NCBI GenBank assembly: GCA_944472135.2
Contig: OX235263.1
Span: 23,675,379 to 23,739,378, forward strand
Reading direction: 5' to 3'
Length of the DNA: 64,000 nucleotides
From: Trichobilharzia regenti
Lineage: Eukaryota; Platyhelminthes; Trematoda; Strigeidida; Schistosomatidae
This document shows, in pieces, positions 22,211 to 32,815 of this stretch. The position numbers and the translations under genes are program-made. The first letter of the stretch is position 1; each line of letters opens with the position of its first letter. A model generated the notes under the pieces. It saw only the letters and a list, made by a program, of their open reading frames with translations. It had not been told where the DNA came from and searched no databases.

Positions 22211-22609
22211 CCTTTTTAATTTGGTCAGTTGTACCGAGTTAATGGATTGAAGTAACTTAGATAGTCCTCCAGTCAGCATTCGTTCTAACTGTGTGCTTGA
22301 AAATCAAGAGAGGCTGCTGTTATTTACTTCATCACAAGATGGTATATAACTTACATCACACAGAGAAGAAACAATAAACCAACTGCGAAGGCAAATGAGT
22401 AGAAACTACAACTACTTGTATGATTGTATTACGTGACAAGTGAACGGAAGATATAAGGCGTAAGGACTATTTTCTGACGGATTTTTAAGGCACCAGTCTA
22501 ACACAACCGTTGATCCACGTTAAAGCTGAATGTTTATTCCACAGCTAAGAAAGAAAACATTGACCGATGATATATCTTCTCAAGTATTGGTTTGCAGGGA
22601 TTCGATTAG

Positions 22610-22740
22610 TTTTAAGTGTGATGAATAGTTGATATCAGTTAAGGAAGCAGAAGAAACTAGGGAGTACCGGACAGCTGTTTCGTCCTTATCAGGGGCTTTT
22701 CATCGGTACGCAGTCATGCTGATCTCTCCTGGGTTTTACA
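22610..22740 (-). repeat. FB-HH minus half with hammerhead-like motif
   Basis: On minus: GCGTACCGATGAAAAGCCCC, then GGACGAAACAGCTGTCCGGT and ACTCCC. Stem I (GTACCG/CGGTAC) shows a compensatory change relative to GTACTG/CAGTAC, retaining pairing. The GAAA box and GTC triplet are present; core C3 is A. Confidence 0.55.
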
Positions 22741-22789
22741 TTCGTGATGATAATTGACTTATAATTACTAAACATGGGTCAGAAAATTA

Positions 22790-23215
22790 ACGCTCCAAGA
22801 AAAGCATTTCCAACAGGCTAGTGCAGACTTTGATGAGTACCTGCCTTCGCTAGCTCCAGACTGAATATAAGATGGCTAGTCCGAAAGGCTTAACAACAAG
22901 AAACTCTGGGAACTATTCATCTGAGAACCTACTGATCAACAAATATGCTTAAAGAAATGGAGATAAGTAGGAGACAAATTGAGGAGATCGCCGAATGATA
23001 TCGCGCGCCAGGCCATTACTCGAGTGGAAGGGGAATGGGGAACAATGGTTTGAGCGATTACTAGAGAGCAACATAGAGGAGATATAGCTAGGAGGAAACG
23101 AAAGACTGTTTGCAATCTTCAGACCAGATGAAGAGGACTGCAGAGAACAATACGAAATAGAATTATGCTTTTGAAGACCTGTGTTCCCCTCGGAACCCAA
23201 AGGAACATTGGATAA
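22790..23215 (+). mobile_element. RTE-like LINE 3' end
   Basis: Contains the KIRWL.RK.NKKLWEL...E.TDQQICLKKWR region, then the basic C-terminal block (GAAGGGGAATGGGGAACAAT region) and the 3' UTR (GACCTGTGTTCCCCTCGGAA). Many indels. Confidence 0.6.
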
Positions 23216-23640
23216 AATTACACAGTGTTTGTTACACAGTAATATTTACTGATGACCTCGTTTCCAGTACAATATATTACTGCTCATAATCATATCAAAA
23301 TAAGTTGCTCATACAACTTTCTTGCCTCATTTATATACATGAATAAAACTGATTAGGCATTTGAAGAAAATCAATGTAAGATATAGTACATTCAGAAATA
23401 ATATTAGGGTTATCGATAGAATGCAATAAGATGTGAAGTAAGATGTTTTCATAGCAAAATAAATAATTTGTTAGAATGTGAATTGAATACATTTTAACAT
23501 TATTTATTATCCTCTGAATTGACTGGTGGTAATAATATCTTCCATATCTCTGATATTTGCGTTGAACAATTTCTGCCGCATGTGTTAAGTGTAGATTCCA
23601 TGAACCAGGATTCAATGATCAATCTCTTTCTTCACCTACC
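23215..23640 (-). mobile_element. PLE-B 3' part
   Basis: The tail at 23215-23340 (CTGATGACCTCGTTTCCAGT, GCTCATAATCATATCAAAAT) continues on minus into the coding block ESTLNTCGRN and EIWKILLPPV (23500-23640). That block matches the PLE-B C-terminal segment at 420-510. Frameshifted. Confidence 0.6.
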
Positions 23641-23679
23641 TATATTAAGTATGTAAATATGACTATCTTTTTGATGTGG

Positions 23680-24415
23680 ATTTGTTCTCTGAGCTGGATG
23701 GTTAATTTGCGAAGCTTTCATCACCTTACTGGGTGACATCTTCAGCGCATACTTCAGTTTGAAGTGAGCTTTTAGATTAATTAATCCACGAGTTTGTTAA
23801 TCATCTCTCCTGGTCAGTGACCTTGGACGTGATTGGTTGTTTATGTGTGTTTTCACATCTTCTAGGTTACTTGTATTGGAACTGACTGTTTCTTTGATTT
23901 CAACTTTGACCCTTTGTGTGTGAAGTTTCTTTCTTATTGGTTGATAAATTTTGTCTATCTCGATGTGTCTATTGATTGATGATTCACTGGAATGCCAGAT
24001 GGGCTTCTAAAAATTCTCTAGCATTCTTGTTGTCTCCTCTGTCTAATATTTGAACGTTGGTTGTCCCAGTCGAATTGATGTCCGCGATTGTCTGTATGTA
24101 GTGATATGAGGGAGTGGATATCATGTCTTCTGACGGCTAACTTATGTTCGTGGATACGAAGACGAAGGGGATGTCCACTTTGGCCAATGTAGTGTTTTTC
24201 GCAGTTGTTACAATTTATTTTGTAGATGATGTTGGTTTTATCTTCTTTCGCTGTTGAGTCTTTTGGTTGACGTAGAATTGAGTGAAGTGACTTTGTTGGT
24301 TTGTGTACGATGTCGATTCCTAAAGGTTTGAAGAGTCTTGTAGTGATTTCTGAGATATCCTTTATGTACCATACATAAAATTTATCAACCAATAAGAAAG
24401 AAACTTCACACACAA
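23680..24415 (-). mobile_element. PLE-A endonuclease and 3' tail
   Basis: Minus frame 24018-24413 encodes ISEITTRLFKPLGIDIVHKP, then NIIYKINCNNCEKHYIGQSG, RLRIHEHKLAVRRHDIHS and NRGHQFDW, the CxxC...YIGQ(S/T)G endonuclease with EH and H.FDW motifs. A frameshift near 24060 ends it. The tail to 23680 includes AATTTTGTCTATCTCGATGT, CATCTTCAGCGCATACTTCA and AGCTGGATGGTTAATTTGCG. Confidence 0.8.
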
Positions 24416-25065
24416 AGGGTCAAAGTTCAAATCAAAGAAACAGTCAGTTCCAATACAAGTAACCTAGAAGAACACAGTTTTTGTTCAGCGAAGAAATTTC
24501 TTTTCAACGACTTCATTTTCAAGCTGTACAGTCGTATTTATATTACAGAAAAAGGTTATTAAGTGGCACTAAATAATTGCTCAGTCAATGTACGGATATA
24601 TGTGATAAAAGTTATAAGGGGTAGAGTTGAAGTGGATAAATTACGAAAATGTTAAAGATTGTTTTATAACAAAAATGTCAAGTGTTGTCTAAAAATTTTA
24701 AAAATTAGAAGTACGATTACGATAAGAATGAAGATGTGAAAACGCACATAAACAACCAATCACGTCCAAGGTCACCGAACAGGAGAGATGATTAATAAAC
24801 TCGTGGAGAAATCTAAAAGCTCACTTCAAATTGAAGTATGCGCTGAAGATGTCACCCAGTAAGGTGATGAAAGCTTCGCAAATTAACCATCCAGCTCAGA
24901 GAACAAAACCACATCAAAATCATCCATCGGAGCTACAAATCTTCTCTATCATATATGACTATCTTGATATGATTATGAGCGTCAATTAATTGTGCTTGAA
25001 AAATGGTCATCAGTAAATATTACCGTATAACAACACTGTGTGATTTTAACAAAACAGCATTTTAT
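24378..25065 (+). mobile_element. Inverted PLE-A tail interrupted by repeat X, then PLE-B tail
   Basis: Starting near 24378 the PLE-A tail runs on plus (TTTATCAACCAATAAGAAAG, CACACACAAAGGGTCAAAGT), stops at 24471, and resumes at 24730 (GAAGATGTGAAAACGCACAT ... GCTGAAGATGTCACCCAGTA, TGAAAGCTTCGCAAATTAAC). With 23680-24415 it forms an inverted repeat. From 24955 to 25065 a PLE-B-type tail (TGATTATGAGCGTCAATTAA, CAACACTGTGTGATTTTAAC) follows. Confidence 0.7.
24472..24729 (+). mobile_element. Repeat X insertion (258 bp)
   Basis: The PLE-A tail is split here. GAAGA flanks both sides (24467-24471 and 24730-24734), and removing the insert restores the uninterrupted sequence seen on the other arm at 23.85 kb. 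The insert begins ACACAGTTTTTGTTCAGCGA and contains the X motif GAAGAAATTTCTTTTCAACG. Class unknown. Confidence 0.55.
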
Positions 25066-25099
25066 CGATAATGGAGTTAAACTTTACCCCAGTGTCCAA

Positions 25100-25370
25100 G
25101 TTATATCCTCGTATTTGTTTTCTTCCTTTACATTCCCAGTAGAACATAGATGGCTTCCAGCTTCAGAGGCTTGAAGTTTCGGTAGCAGTGGTGCTTGTTT
25201 ATTTTTACGGGATGCAAGGTTGCTAGCCTCATGCCAAATCTTCCCTCTTTGTCAGTCTTATTACTGGTTTAGCGAGGTAAAGGGGTGCATCCAGTGGCCA
25301 GGAATCGAACCCCGACCCACGCAATGCGTGGTTGGCGAGCATTCCACCACTGTGCCACCAACGCACCCAC
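25100..25370 (-). repeat. SINE-1
   Basis: On minus: head GTTGGTGGCACAGTGGTGGA, box B-like GGGGTTCGATTCC, body CTAAACCAGTAATAAGACTG and GAGGCTAGCAACCTTGCATC, 3' end TCTATGTTCTACTGGGAATG. No poly-A. Confidence 0.75.
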
Positions 25371-25545
25371 CTTGTCCTTATATCAATAATGATATTATAA
25401 ATTTTTATTTAGACAGCACATGTAAAGTGTAGACAACAATGACAGTTAATTTCAGAATTCTACATTCGGGAAAGCAATTTCAGTAATACTGTCAACAATA
25501 ATTACATTTTCTAATGAATAACATTCGAATAAAAAAGTACTTCAG

Positions 25546-25930
25546 TTAACTGAAAATAACAAAACAAGTTATGTCATCACTTTTGTTTACATGATACCGT
25601 TTATGTTGCGTAAAAACATGTAATCTAGACAAATGTTCACAGGAAAAAAAACAGAGACAGGAGAGAGAGAAGATTTGTGTCTGATGTACAGCAAAGCAAT
25701 ACTGACAAATGCTGCTAACAGTTAACTTAGGAATATACTTATTAACTTTGAAAAAATGCCTTACAACTTTATTCACAAAAAATGTAGGCTGGTGGGTGGT
25801 GATGATTTTTTCTGTCTTATAGACTTTCTGTATAGTTAACAGACCAATTTTACCACTTACTTGTTTATCAGATTCAAACAAAACAACTGGCGGGTATACA
25901 AAAATTTGTTTGAATTGTCAACAAGATTAG
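25546..25930 (-). CDS. Unrecognised open frame
   Basis: Open on minus from about 25930 (QFKQIFVYPPVVLFESDKQ) through VSGKIGLLTIQKVYKTEKI and a Cys/His-bearing end (SICQYC, HLSRLHVFTQHKRYH). There is no ATG at the start, and a stop lies directly upstream. A GTAAGT after DKQ and a pyrimidine tract ending in TAG (complement of about 25622-25665) could be splice sites, which would remove most of the frame. Function unknown; could be a decayed mobile-element ORF. Confidence 0.25.
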
Positions 25931-25939
25931 TGTATTTCT

Positions 25940-26560
25940 GGCTGATCTGAGTTTTGAAAGATCATTCATAGCCACTTTTATAGTAAAATCAGTCGAGTTG
26001 AATCACACGGAATAGGGATGACATTTGAAAGGTTTGTTCAAATAATTGTGCCAACGTTTAAAACTGGCTCATCACATCATGTTGTAAAAGTATTTTAATG
26101 TCATAAAGGGATGAGACGACCCAATCCGGTGAAAATGATAATGATAAATTTACCAAGCGTTTTTTTAAAAATCTTCTTGTCTTTCTTTTCGAACTGGCAT
26201 CTTGTTTCTTTGAGACTTTACAGCCTACCATTGCAGTTATCTACTATCTTTATGACACTAACCCATCTCTTCTCTCCTATCTAAACATCATTTTTTCTTT
26301 CTGCGAAACTTTCAATGATTAATTAATTTGTCTGGTTTAAGGGAAAGATAGTGATGAAAAAAGTCGACAAACTATCCTGATTTAAACAGTTTAAATTAGG
26401 CTATCTATCTTTGTCTGAATATCTGAATGACACAAATTTTGGAACTTTAAAAAGTATGATAACCAGTAGGTTAGTAAGAATGCTAGTCAGACCTCGTATT
26501 GAATCACACCGTCTGACAGAAGGCTGTCTTCTCTCCACTGCGTTGTGTGAATAGGTTAAA
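25940..26560. other. No gene recognised
   Basis: AT-rich; no repeat family of this window identified. Confidence 0.45.
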
Positions 26561-26705
26561 TATACACAGCTTGTTTTGATTTGACACTAGTAACTAGTGT
26601 GATGTGTCTAGTGTTCTCTTTGGTGCAGACTGAATTCTATCAGTCAGCTTTGTAATGTGGCCACCATTCTTCTAGGTAGCTCGCCATAACAGTGCACACT
26701 GACTT

Positions 26706-26900
26706 GATGATGAGCGTCGGTGCCACAGTGGTTAGGACTCTCACCGACCGTGCACATGGTCCAAGGTTCGATCCCCCGCCGACGCACACCTGATATCTAT
26801 GGTCGGCCTGCAAAATTTGGGCTACCAATATCCATGCTGAAAATTCCATACTTGTGCCAAAAATACAATGTGGAATCAAGCTGTAGTCGAAAATAAAATA
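26706..26900 (+). repeat. SINE-2
   Basis: Head GCGTCGGTGCCACAGTGGTT, box B-like AAGGTTCGATCCCC, body ACCTGATATCTATGGTCGGC and GGCTACCAATATCCATGCTG, A-rich end. Nearly the same as the 7.7 kb copy. Confidence 0.8.
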
Positions 26901-26903
26901 ATG

Positions 26904-27386
26904 TTAGATAGTTGGAGGCAATCGGCAGGAAGTCTTGGCTACACCTAAGTTTCGTACTAGTTGGCACTCACCAGATAACAAGGTGTGTCTGCAACCACCT
27001 TGAAAGCATCATGTCACTTCTGAGATTCGAACCCGCATCACCCAGTGCTGCAGTCAAAGACGTTACCACTGAGCTATTCGGTGTGGCGATTGACCTCCTG
27101 TAGGACTGTAGTGGATATTTTGATTTGACACTAGTAGACACATCACACTAGTTACTAGTGTCAAATCAAAATATCCACTACAGTTCTACAGGAGGTCAGT
27201 CGCCAGACCGAATAGCTCAGTGGTAACGTCTTTGACTGCAGCACTGGGTGATGCGGGTTCGAATCTGAGAAGTGACATGACTGCTTTCAAGGTGGTTGCA
27301 GATACACCTTGCTAACTGGTGAGTGCCAACTAGCACGAAACTTAAGTGTAGGCAAGACTTCCTGCCGATTGCCTCCAATCATCTAA
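26904..27386. repeat. SINE-3 inverted pair (about 233-bp arms)
   Basis: Left arm 26904-27136 (minus SINE-3) and right arm 27153-27386 (plus SINE-3) are near-identical around a 16-bp centre (27137-27152). Each arm has box A-like CCGAATAGCTCAGTGGTAAC and box B-like GCGGGTTCGAATCTGAG, then the body TGGTGAGTGCCAACTAGCAC. Single copies occur at 52.1 kb (minus) and 31.4 kb (decayed). The heads face the centre. Confidence 0.8.
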
Positions 27387-27429
27387 TTCACAGCTTGTTT
27401 AGACGTATATTTGAGACTACGTTTTAGAG

Positions 27430-27580
27430 GAACCAACGCTTAGCATACTGCCATTGCCAGACATATCATTAATATGCGTCATGAGATGGACATCGCGAAA
27501 TTCTTCAGAGTTATCAACAGACAAAGCAATGGACATCTTCATAGCCAATCTTGAGGCAAAAAGGTGAAGCCTACAATTTA
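27430..27580 (+). mobile_element. PLE endonuclease C-terminal fragment
   Basis: Frame gives AIARHIINMRHEMDIAKFFR then VINRQSNGHLHSQS, matching the AIARDLLDTGHQVDVTKSFR / IINRQNS block of the minus copy at 42.7 kb. Confidence 0.55.
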
Positions 27581-27619
27581 AGAAACAACTTATTTTCGAA
27601 ATGTCTGTCATACATTTGT

Positions 27620-29000
27620 ATTGAGCAACAAACTGTTTGGAATATCCAGCAGTCCACACACAAATGTTGGATTCATCATGGAATATGAAAATGATGGAAA
27701 GTTTAATTTCCTTGACATCGTGCCATGCAACACCTAGAAGATGATAACCTCCAGAGATCAATTTATCAAAAGCTTGTTTGAAATGAACAATACTTTACAT
27801 TTTAATAGTTTAGATCCAAGTAGCTATAAATGAGCACTAGTCAAAACTCTGTGTTTAAAGAGTCAGGAGAATATGCTGTACAGGGAAAATTTGAGGAAGA
27901 ATTTCTGATTCGCGAAAAGATGTTCAAAATAAAAAACAATGATTATCCTCAGAAATTAATCAACAATTACAGAAGATGTGAAGGCTCCAATGTGAAATAA
28001 ATCATAGTGGGAAAGAAGCCTATCTTCAGTCAACTAGATTTTATAGGTGATAATATTGCAGAAATAGCCAACAGAACATTGAATATGTCACCAGCCATAA
28101 TCAATCTATCGTGCAGTTAAGTTGGTTCCCGTTTATCGACCAACATGTTCTTTAGTGCAATCAAGGTACGACAAGCATTCCTTTCTTGTTAATTCTAACC
28201 ATGTATAGAGTTTTACATGTGTCTGTGGTAGCAGTTGCATTGGTAGAACAGAAGAGACAGTATACATCCAAATTTCTGAACATGTATCAAAAAGCCTAGG
28301 TCTCAGGGGTACAAATTTTTCAGCAGTGCCATTACTAGGCATGTCATATATGGGAAGTCGGTCCTTCAGTACGAGTCAGAAACTTGCACTGCGTATCACT
28401 TTCAGCAATAGCTGACCACTTCGCTGGCTGGATGGCTCCATACTGAAGATAAAGTGTCTAGCCAGCAAGTCAGTCAGAAAGAATTAGCAACAAGAAACTC
28501 TGGATCGCTGGCTGGCTGGGAACAAACCAACAGGAGAGAGCTGATCGCTCAACGAAGGCATATGTAGAATAAAATGGAGACGAATCGGTGGGGCATACGT
28601 TGTGGAGGCCATCGACTGACATTACACGCAATGCAGGCTATCGCTCGAGTGGAAGGTAAATATGAAGCGATGAGAGGGTGGTTGGTGTGAGAATAACATG
28701 GAGGAGATCGTGTCGGCAGGAGTAGATGAGAGGTTACGGGTAACCGTGTAGCTAGACAGCTGAAGATGACGGTGGGAAATAGATTAAAATGGAGATGTGT
28801 TGTTGAAGCCCTACGTTGCACTTAGAACCCAAGGGAATAATTCATCAGTATGGGGGTCATGAAGTGGACAACATGAAACAATAGACAAAATAATTCAATT
28901 CTCCTAAAGTCCACCGAACCAGTCACTATCAGATGCCTGAAACCCGATTTATGTGTACAGAAAGATGTAGTTTTTAGTGTTTCCCTGCCATGGTAACCGG
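27620..29000 (+). pseudogene. PLE split by an RTE insertion
   Basis: The RT end NVGFIMEYENDGKFNFLDIV (27670-27730) is followed by a decayed box and connector (ALVKTLCLKSQENML, NNDYPQKLINNYR). The endonuclease 28190-28354 reads FTCVCGSSCIGRTEETVYIQ, then ISEHVSKSLG, SSAITRHVIYG. The RTE occupies 28355-28848. The endonuclease then resumes with GGHEVDN and a C-terminal RCLKPDLCVQKDVVFSVSLP (28900-28990). C replaces Y in the YIG box. Multiple frameshifts. Confidence 0.7.
28355..28848 (+). mobile_element. RTE-like LINE 3' end inserted in a PLE
   Basis: Begins KSVLQYESETC (RTE KSVLLYGSETW block), continues through AGWLHTEDKVS, ATRNSGSLAGWEQTNRRELI and the basic C-terminus, to 3' UTR CCTACGTTGCACTTAGAACC. 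TATGGG flanks both sides (28349-28354 and 28849-28854), within longer imperfect similarity (TCAT...TATGGG). Confidence 0.7.
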
Positions 29001-29450
29001 ATGCCTTTATTCTCTCTTTCACTTAGTTACAAAATCTTCAGCTTTGACCTCTTCCTCTTTTCTGGTATTGTGTAATTTTTCTTATCTCTTCTTTCTATGA
29101 TTTGAGGTGAACTTACCACACTGTTACTCAATTTATCAATAACTCATCGTCTTACTCACCTTTTGCCTTTATTAAGTAATTCCGTTGCGATTATATGCAC
29201 AGATTTATTTCTGTTTAACCTTGAACTCTTCAGGTAAAAAGAAATTACAATAAAAGTAATTTTCTGGTCACTCTCTCACGGAGTCCACTGTCAACTGACA
29301 TCATGTAGCATGTGCAAGTAGGCCACATAAATTGAATTCATTTATTCAAACTGTAACCAGCTGACGAGAAGCCAACGAAATAAATGATGGTACAATCTTA
29401 TTCTGTACAAACTGTAATCTTTATTTTATTCAAAATAAATTATCACCTAG
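29001..29450. other. No gene recognised
   Basis: PLE 3' tail probably extends some way into this interval, but I cannot delimit it. At 29352 a CTGACGA followed by GAAA was examined and rejected as a hammerhead. Confidence 0.4.
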
Positions 29451-29455
29451 AAAAT

Positions 29456-29745
29456 AGTGCGTCGATAGTTCACCGGTAGAATACTCTCAAACCGCATATG
29501 TGCTCCAGAGTTCGATTCTCGTCCGACGTATTCCTAAACCTTGCTAACCCGGTAGGAAGACCAGTGAAGAGGGAAGGCTGGATGTGAAGCTGACAACCCC
29601 AGCCTATAGAAAAAATTAAACCAATGCCATGGAAATTTAAATTCGTATCGGGAAATAAATGTTTTCAATGCCATGGAAGCTTCAAAGCTATAGCTTGAAG
29701 CTCCATGTTTCATGGGGAACATAAAAGCAGTTGACCTGAATCACA
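29456..29745 (+). repeat. SINE-1, with internal duplication
   Basis: Head GCGTCGATAGTTCACCGGTA, box B-like AGAGTTCGATTCTC, body GAAGGCTGGATGTGAAGCTG, end AGCTCCATGTTTCATGGGGA. ATGCCATGGAA occurs twice (29624 and 29669), giving a partly duplicated middle. Confidence 0.7.
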
Positions 29746-30034
29746 AAAACAACAAAAGAAATTATTTCGCTATGATTTAGTGCAAAGCTATCAAACCGTG
29801 AAAAAGGCCAACTGTGTAATCATAGGATTTCATTTATTTGTAACCAACGACCCAACGGATGAATGTGCAAACTGGAAATTTTCAAAGAATTAAGAACGTC
29901 GGAAATTATTTGAGCTGTTTAGCTAATGGCAAGCGATGAGGATTCCTGGCATTTCATTTTGAGGATTGAGGATCTCGACTAACGCTGACTTCTACTCAGT
30001 GAAAACTATCCGGGAATTTCAGTGTAAACTGAAC

Positions 30035-30500
30035 TAAATATTATTATACTTTTATTCTTTTGGGTTCCAGGTTGAACATTCGGCTTTAGAGGCACATTGG
30101 GGTCTTGTCTCTTTCTGTATAGTCTTCAAGATTGCCCATAACCCTTCATTTCCCCCCTCACACCACAGTCCCTTTCATGTCACCCCTACACCCACATATA
30201 ACTCATCATTTCTCACTGGAGGGTCCAGTGTGTATTTTAGTCCATCTCCGTTCTCTTGTTCATGTTTGTCAGGCAACTGGTTCTTGTTTGGCTTTTCGCC
30301 AGAATTCCTTGTTACCAATCCTTTCTAGTTTGCCATCTGATCTTCACTATCGAGGGATAGTGATGAAACTCTACAGCAGTCTGATGAAAATATTTTCCGT
30401 GTCTGGTGCACCAATTCTCTTAACCACACTAAAGCTCTAAGAGACTTAACGGTGGCGTTAAAAAACCGGATCATATTCTTTATATCGACTTAAAATCAAT
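30035..30500 (-). mobile_element. RTE-like LINE 3' end
   Basis: On minus: VKSLRALVWLRELVHQT (30400-30450), SLDSEDQMAN, LVTRNSGEKPNKNQLPDKHE and a basic C-terminus, ending CCGAATGTTCAACCTGGAAC. Frameshifted and diverged. Confidence 0.6.
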
Positions 30501-30724
30501 GAGGTTTTGTCATGCTGTTTCAATCCTATCTCTAACATCCTTAGCCGTACCGACTGTATTTGTAAAAATGCCTTTCAAGTAAATGAAAAACGTGAATTTC
30601 TCAGGAGTTCTGCCGTTGTTGTAGGTAGGTAGATTGACACAAAATTGATGAAATTTTCATCGGGATTAACTCAGCAATATTAACTTTGTAACAGATACTT
30701 TAATAATTATTATTTATTTCATAG

Positions 30725-31310
30725 AAGATTTCATCATGAGCTGACGTCAATCAGAGAACCATTAAAAGACCTGTAGGGAGTACAGGACAGCTGTTTCATC
30801 CTATTTTGAGATTCTTCATCAGTACGAACCCTCAGAAGTTCGAACCCATAACCTTCTGGTTACAAGGCCAGCTCGCAGACCAGAACCAATACTTGGAAAT
30901 TAATCTGATGCTCACTAGCTACTGACCCTATTCAGCCAGTTAACCTGTCGTTCTAGTGGGAAGCCGTGACCAGTAGGGTACAGCAGGTTGAAGATGAGGC
31001 AGTAACTCATCGAAGAAGACATTGCGAAATGGTCGCGCTATGTCGTGAATTCGCAGAAGTTAGAATTGATAGGCCACTGGATTGGGTCCCAGTGGCTTAA
31101 TGGTCTACAGACTCGCCTTGTAACCAGAAGGTCCTGAGTTCTAACCATAGCGGTCTGTGCGTACTGTTGAAGAGTTCCAAACTAGGACGAAACAACTGTC
31201 CAGTACTCCCTGCAGGTCTTTTAATGGTTCTTTAACTGACGTCAGCTCATGATTAAATCCTCCATCCAATGAAACAAAATCCCTACAAAACCAATACTTG
31301 AAAATTACTA
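30725..31310. repeat. FB-HH inverted pair, full length with centre
   Basis: Minus half 30725-30880, centre 30880-31083 (GGAAGCCGTGACCAGTAGGG, GGTCGCGCTATGTCGTGAAT), plus half 31083-31310. The plus half has box A-like CAGTGGCTTAATGGTCTACA, box B-like CCTGAGTTCTAACCAT, a hammerhead-like motif (31161-31206) and the end CAGCTCATGATTAAATCCTC. Confidence 0.75.
31161..31206 (+). ncRNA. Hammerhead-like motif of FB-HH, best-preserved copy
   Basis: Stem I GTACTG (31161-31166) pairs fully with CAGTAC (31201-31206). The core is TTGAAGA (31167-31173; only C3 differs from CTGANGA). Stem II GTTC/GGAC surrounds a CAAACTA-type loop. GAAA lies at 31189-31192, stem III is ACAACTGT-like, and the cleavage triplet is GTC at 31198-31200. 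The C3 change should abolish or strongly reduce cleavage. Confidence 0.55.
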
Positions 31311-31364
31311 TTTAATATAAATTTTTATAATACGAATTATACGATCTTTGTATTAACCAAAATA

Positions 31365-31480
31365 GTTACTGGTAACGTCCCTGAGTGCAGCAAAAATGGC
31401 CAATGCAAGTTTGAATCCTCGCGGGGAAGTTGCCTGCCGCTGATGACTATTAACAAGCGCGAAACCTACACCTAAATGGT
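31365..31480 (+). repeat. SINE-3 fragment, diverged
   Basis: TACTGGTAACGTCCCTGAGT then AGTTTGAATCCTCGC (box B-like) and AACAAGCGCGAAACCTACAC follow the SINE-3 order with many changes. No gene is visible between 31480 and 31735. Confidence 0.5.
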
Positions 31481-31734
31481 CCTGACAACTGCTTCTTATA
31501 CCCTAAAATTAATATTCCTTGTCTGTGGAGTTTTGATTCATCAAAATTTTTGGAATATCTTTCATTTCGTTAACTTACTCAAGAAGTTAGAAAACAGGAG
31601 GCAAATTATTTCTTAATAACATAATCTTGCTAGTCTAGGGTGATAGTGAGAAGCGTATAATGTTTAGTGAACTCTGACGTTTGACTGTACACATCTAATA
31701 ACAAAGATGTTTCCAGTGTTGGTTTGCAGGGATT

Positions 31735-32200
31735 TGATTGGTTTCAGGTTTTCATCATGAAGTTATATCAGTGAGAGGACCATTGGAAAACCTGGGAGTA
31801 CTGAACAGCTGTTTCGTCACACTAGTTTGGGATTCTTCAATCTGTTGCTTACTAGTGGCTAGCCCTGTTCAGGTAGGTAGTTTCCTGGGTTCTAGTGGGA
31901 TGTCATGACCAGTATGCCACAGTAGGTAAGGTGTGAGGACAAGTACTCACCACTGATATTCACTAGTAGTCACACCACATCGTGAATCGCCAGAAGTTGA
32001 ACTCACGGCCATCAGATCGGATCCCAGTGGCTTAATGATCAACGAACTCGTATTGTAACTAGAAGGTCCTGCGTTTGAACCTCCGTGATTGCGAAACGAT
32101 GAAGAGGCCAGAACAAGGACGAAACAGCTGTCCAGTACTCTCAGGTTTTCCAACATTCCTCTAACCGGTGTTGGTTCATGATGAAATCCTGAAAGATGTT
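31735..32200. repeat. FB-HH inverted pair
   Basis: Minus half from TTTTCATCATGAAGTTATAT through GAGTACTGAACAGCTGTTTC. The centre has GTTCTAGTGGGATGTCATGA. The plus half has CAGTGGCTTAATGATCAACG, GAAGGTCCTGCGTTTGAACC and a rearranged hammerhead-like segment (ACGATGAAGAGGCCAGAACA, AGGACGAAACAGCTGTCCAG). It ends GGTTCATGATGAAATCCTG. Confidence 0.7.
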
Positions 32201-32204
32201 TCCC

Positions 32205-32690
32205 ATCATAAACTCTTATGGTTTACATAATATAAACTAGCTGTCAAAGGACATAACGTGTATTCTTTCAAACCGTTGCATGTAGAAAATTATGGAAACC
32301 AATTTGACTGGGGAAATGTAGAAATTTCACACGATGGAAACATCAGAATTGCCAAAGAATTTCTAGAAGCCTGATACTCAGACGAATCAGAGGTCAACAG
32401 ACACTATATTATAGATCAAATTTATCAATTAATAGACGATAAGCCATATGACAAAGAAAAGTCGAATTCGAAAGCAATAGAAACGATCAATAAAGATGTA
32501 AATTGACAACCAATCACAACAAAGGAGGCTTTCAGGGGATACGTTTATATCATTCATGGAAAATTTAAAATGTTCACTTCATATTAAAGCTTCCGTTGAA
32601 TATGTCATCCAGAAGAACAGTGAAAGCTTCACAATTAAACCACCCAGCTCAGAGAATGCAATAATATCGGAGTAATATATTTGGTTCAAT
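32205..32690 (+). pseudogene. PLE-A-like endonuclease C-terminus and tail
   Basis: Frame gives LAVKGHNVYSFKPL, then NYGNQFDWGNVEISHDG, AKEFLEA and IDQIYQLIDDKPYDKE. This is the H/NQFDW to FLEA to IYQL region of PLE-A, but diverged. The tail has GCTTCCGTTGAATATGTCAT and AAACCACCCAGCTCAGAGAA. Confidence 0.65.
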
Positions 32691-32815
32691 AAAAACATCC
32701 ATTATATATTTCAAAAGACTGATTGGTGAACAAAGAATATTTCTTTCGTCAAATTCCACATAAGATTATGCAGTTATACACCTTTAATAATTGAAGAATT
32801 CTTCTTATTGTTAAC

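Larger units (their letters stand above)
26577..27388. mobile_element. Composite palindromic insertion flanked by a 12-bp direct repeat
   Basis: CACAGCTTGTTT occurs at 26565-26576 and 27389-27400, bracketing an 812-bp block. From left to right the block holds: a SINE-1/SINE-3 junction fragment (ACTAGTAACTAGTGTGATGT, TGTGGCCACCATTCTTCTAG), a complete SINE-2 (26706-26900), and an inverted pair of SINE-3 (26904-27386). The direct repeat suggests that the whole mosaic entered as one unit. Confidence 0.6.

Noticed and set aside
25546..25665. C2H2 zinc finger in CQYC...HLSRLHVFTQHKRYH
   Set aside because: Spacing between the Cys pair and His residues is far too long for a C2H2 finger and the segment may include an intron-like pyrimidine tract; kept only as an unrecognised frame.
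29345..29390. CTGACGA followed by CGAAA, possible hammerhead
   Set aside because: Only about 9 bases lie between the boxes and they cannot form stem II beyond one pair; no matching stem I strand or NUH triplet follows. Not part of an Sm-alpha or FB-HH copy.
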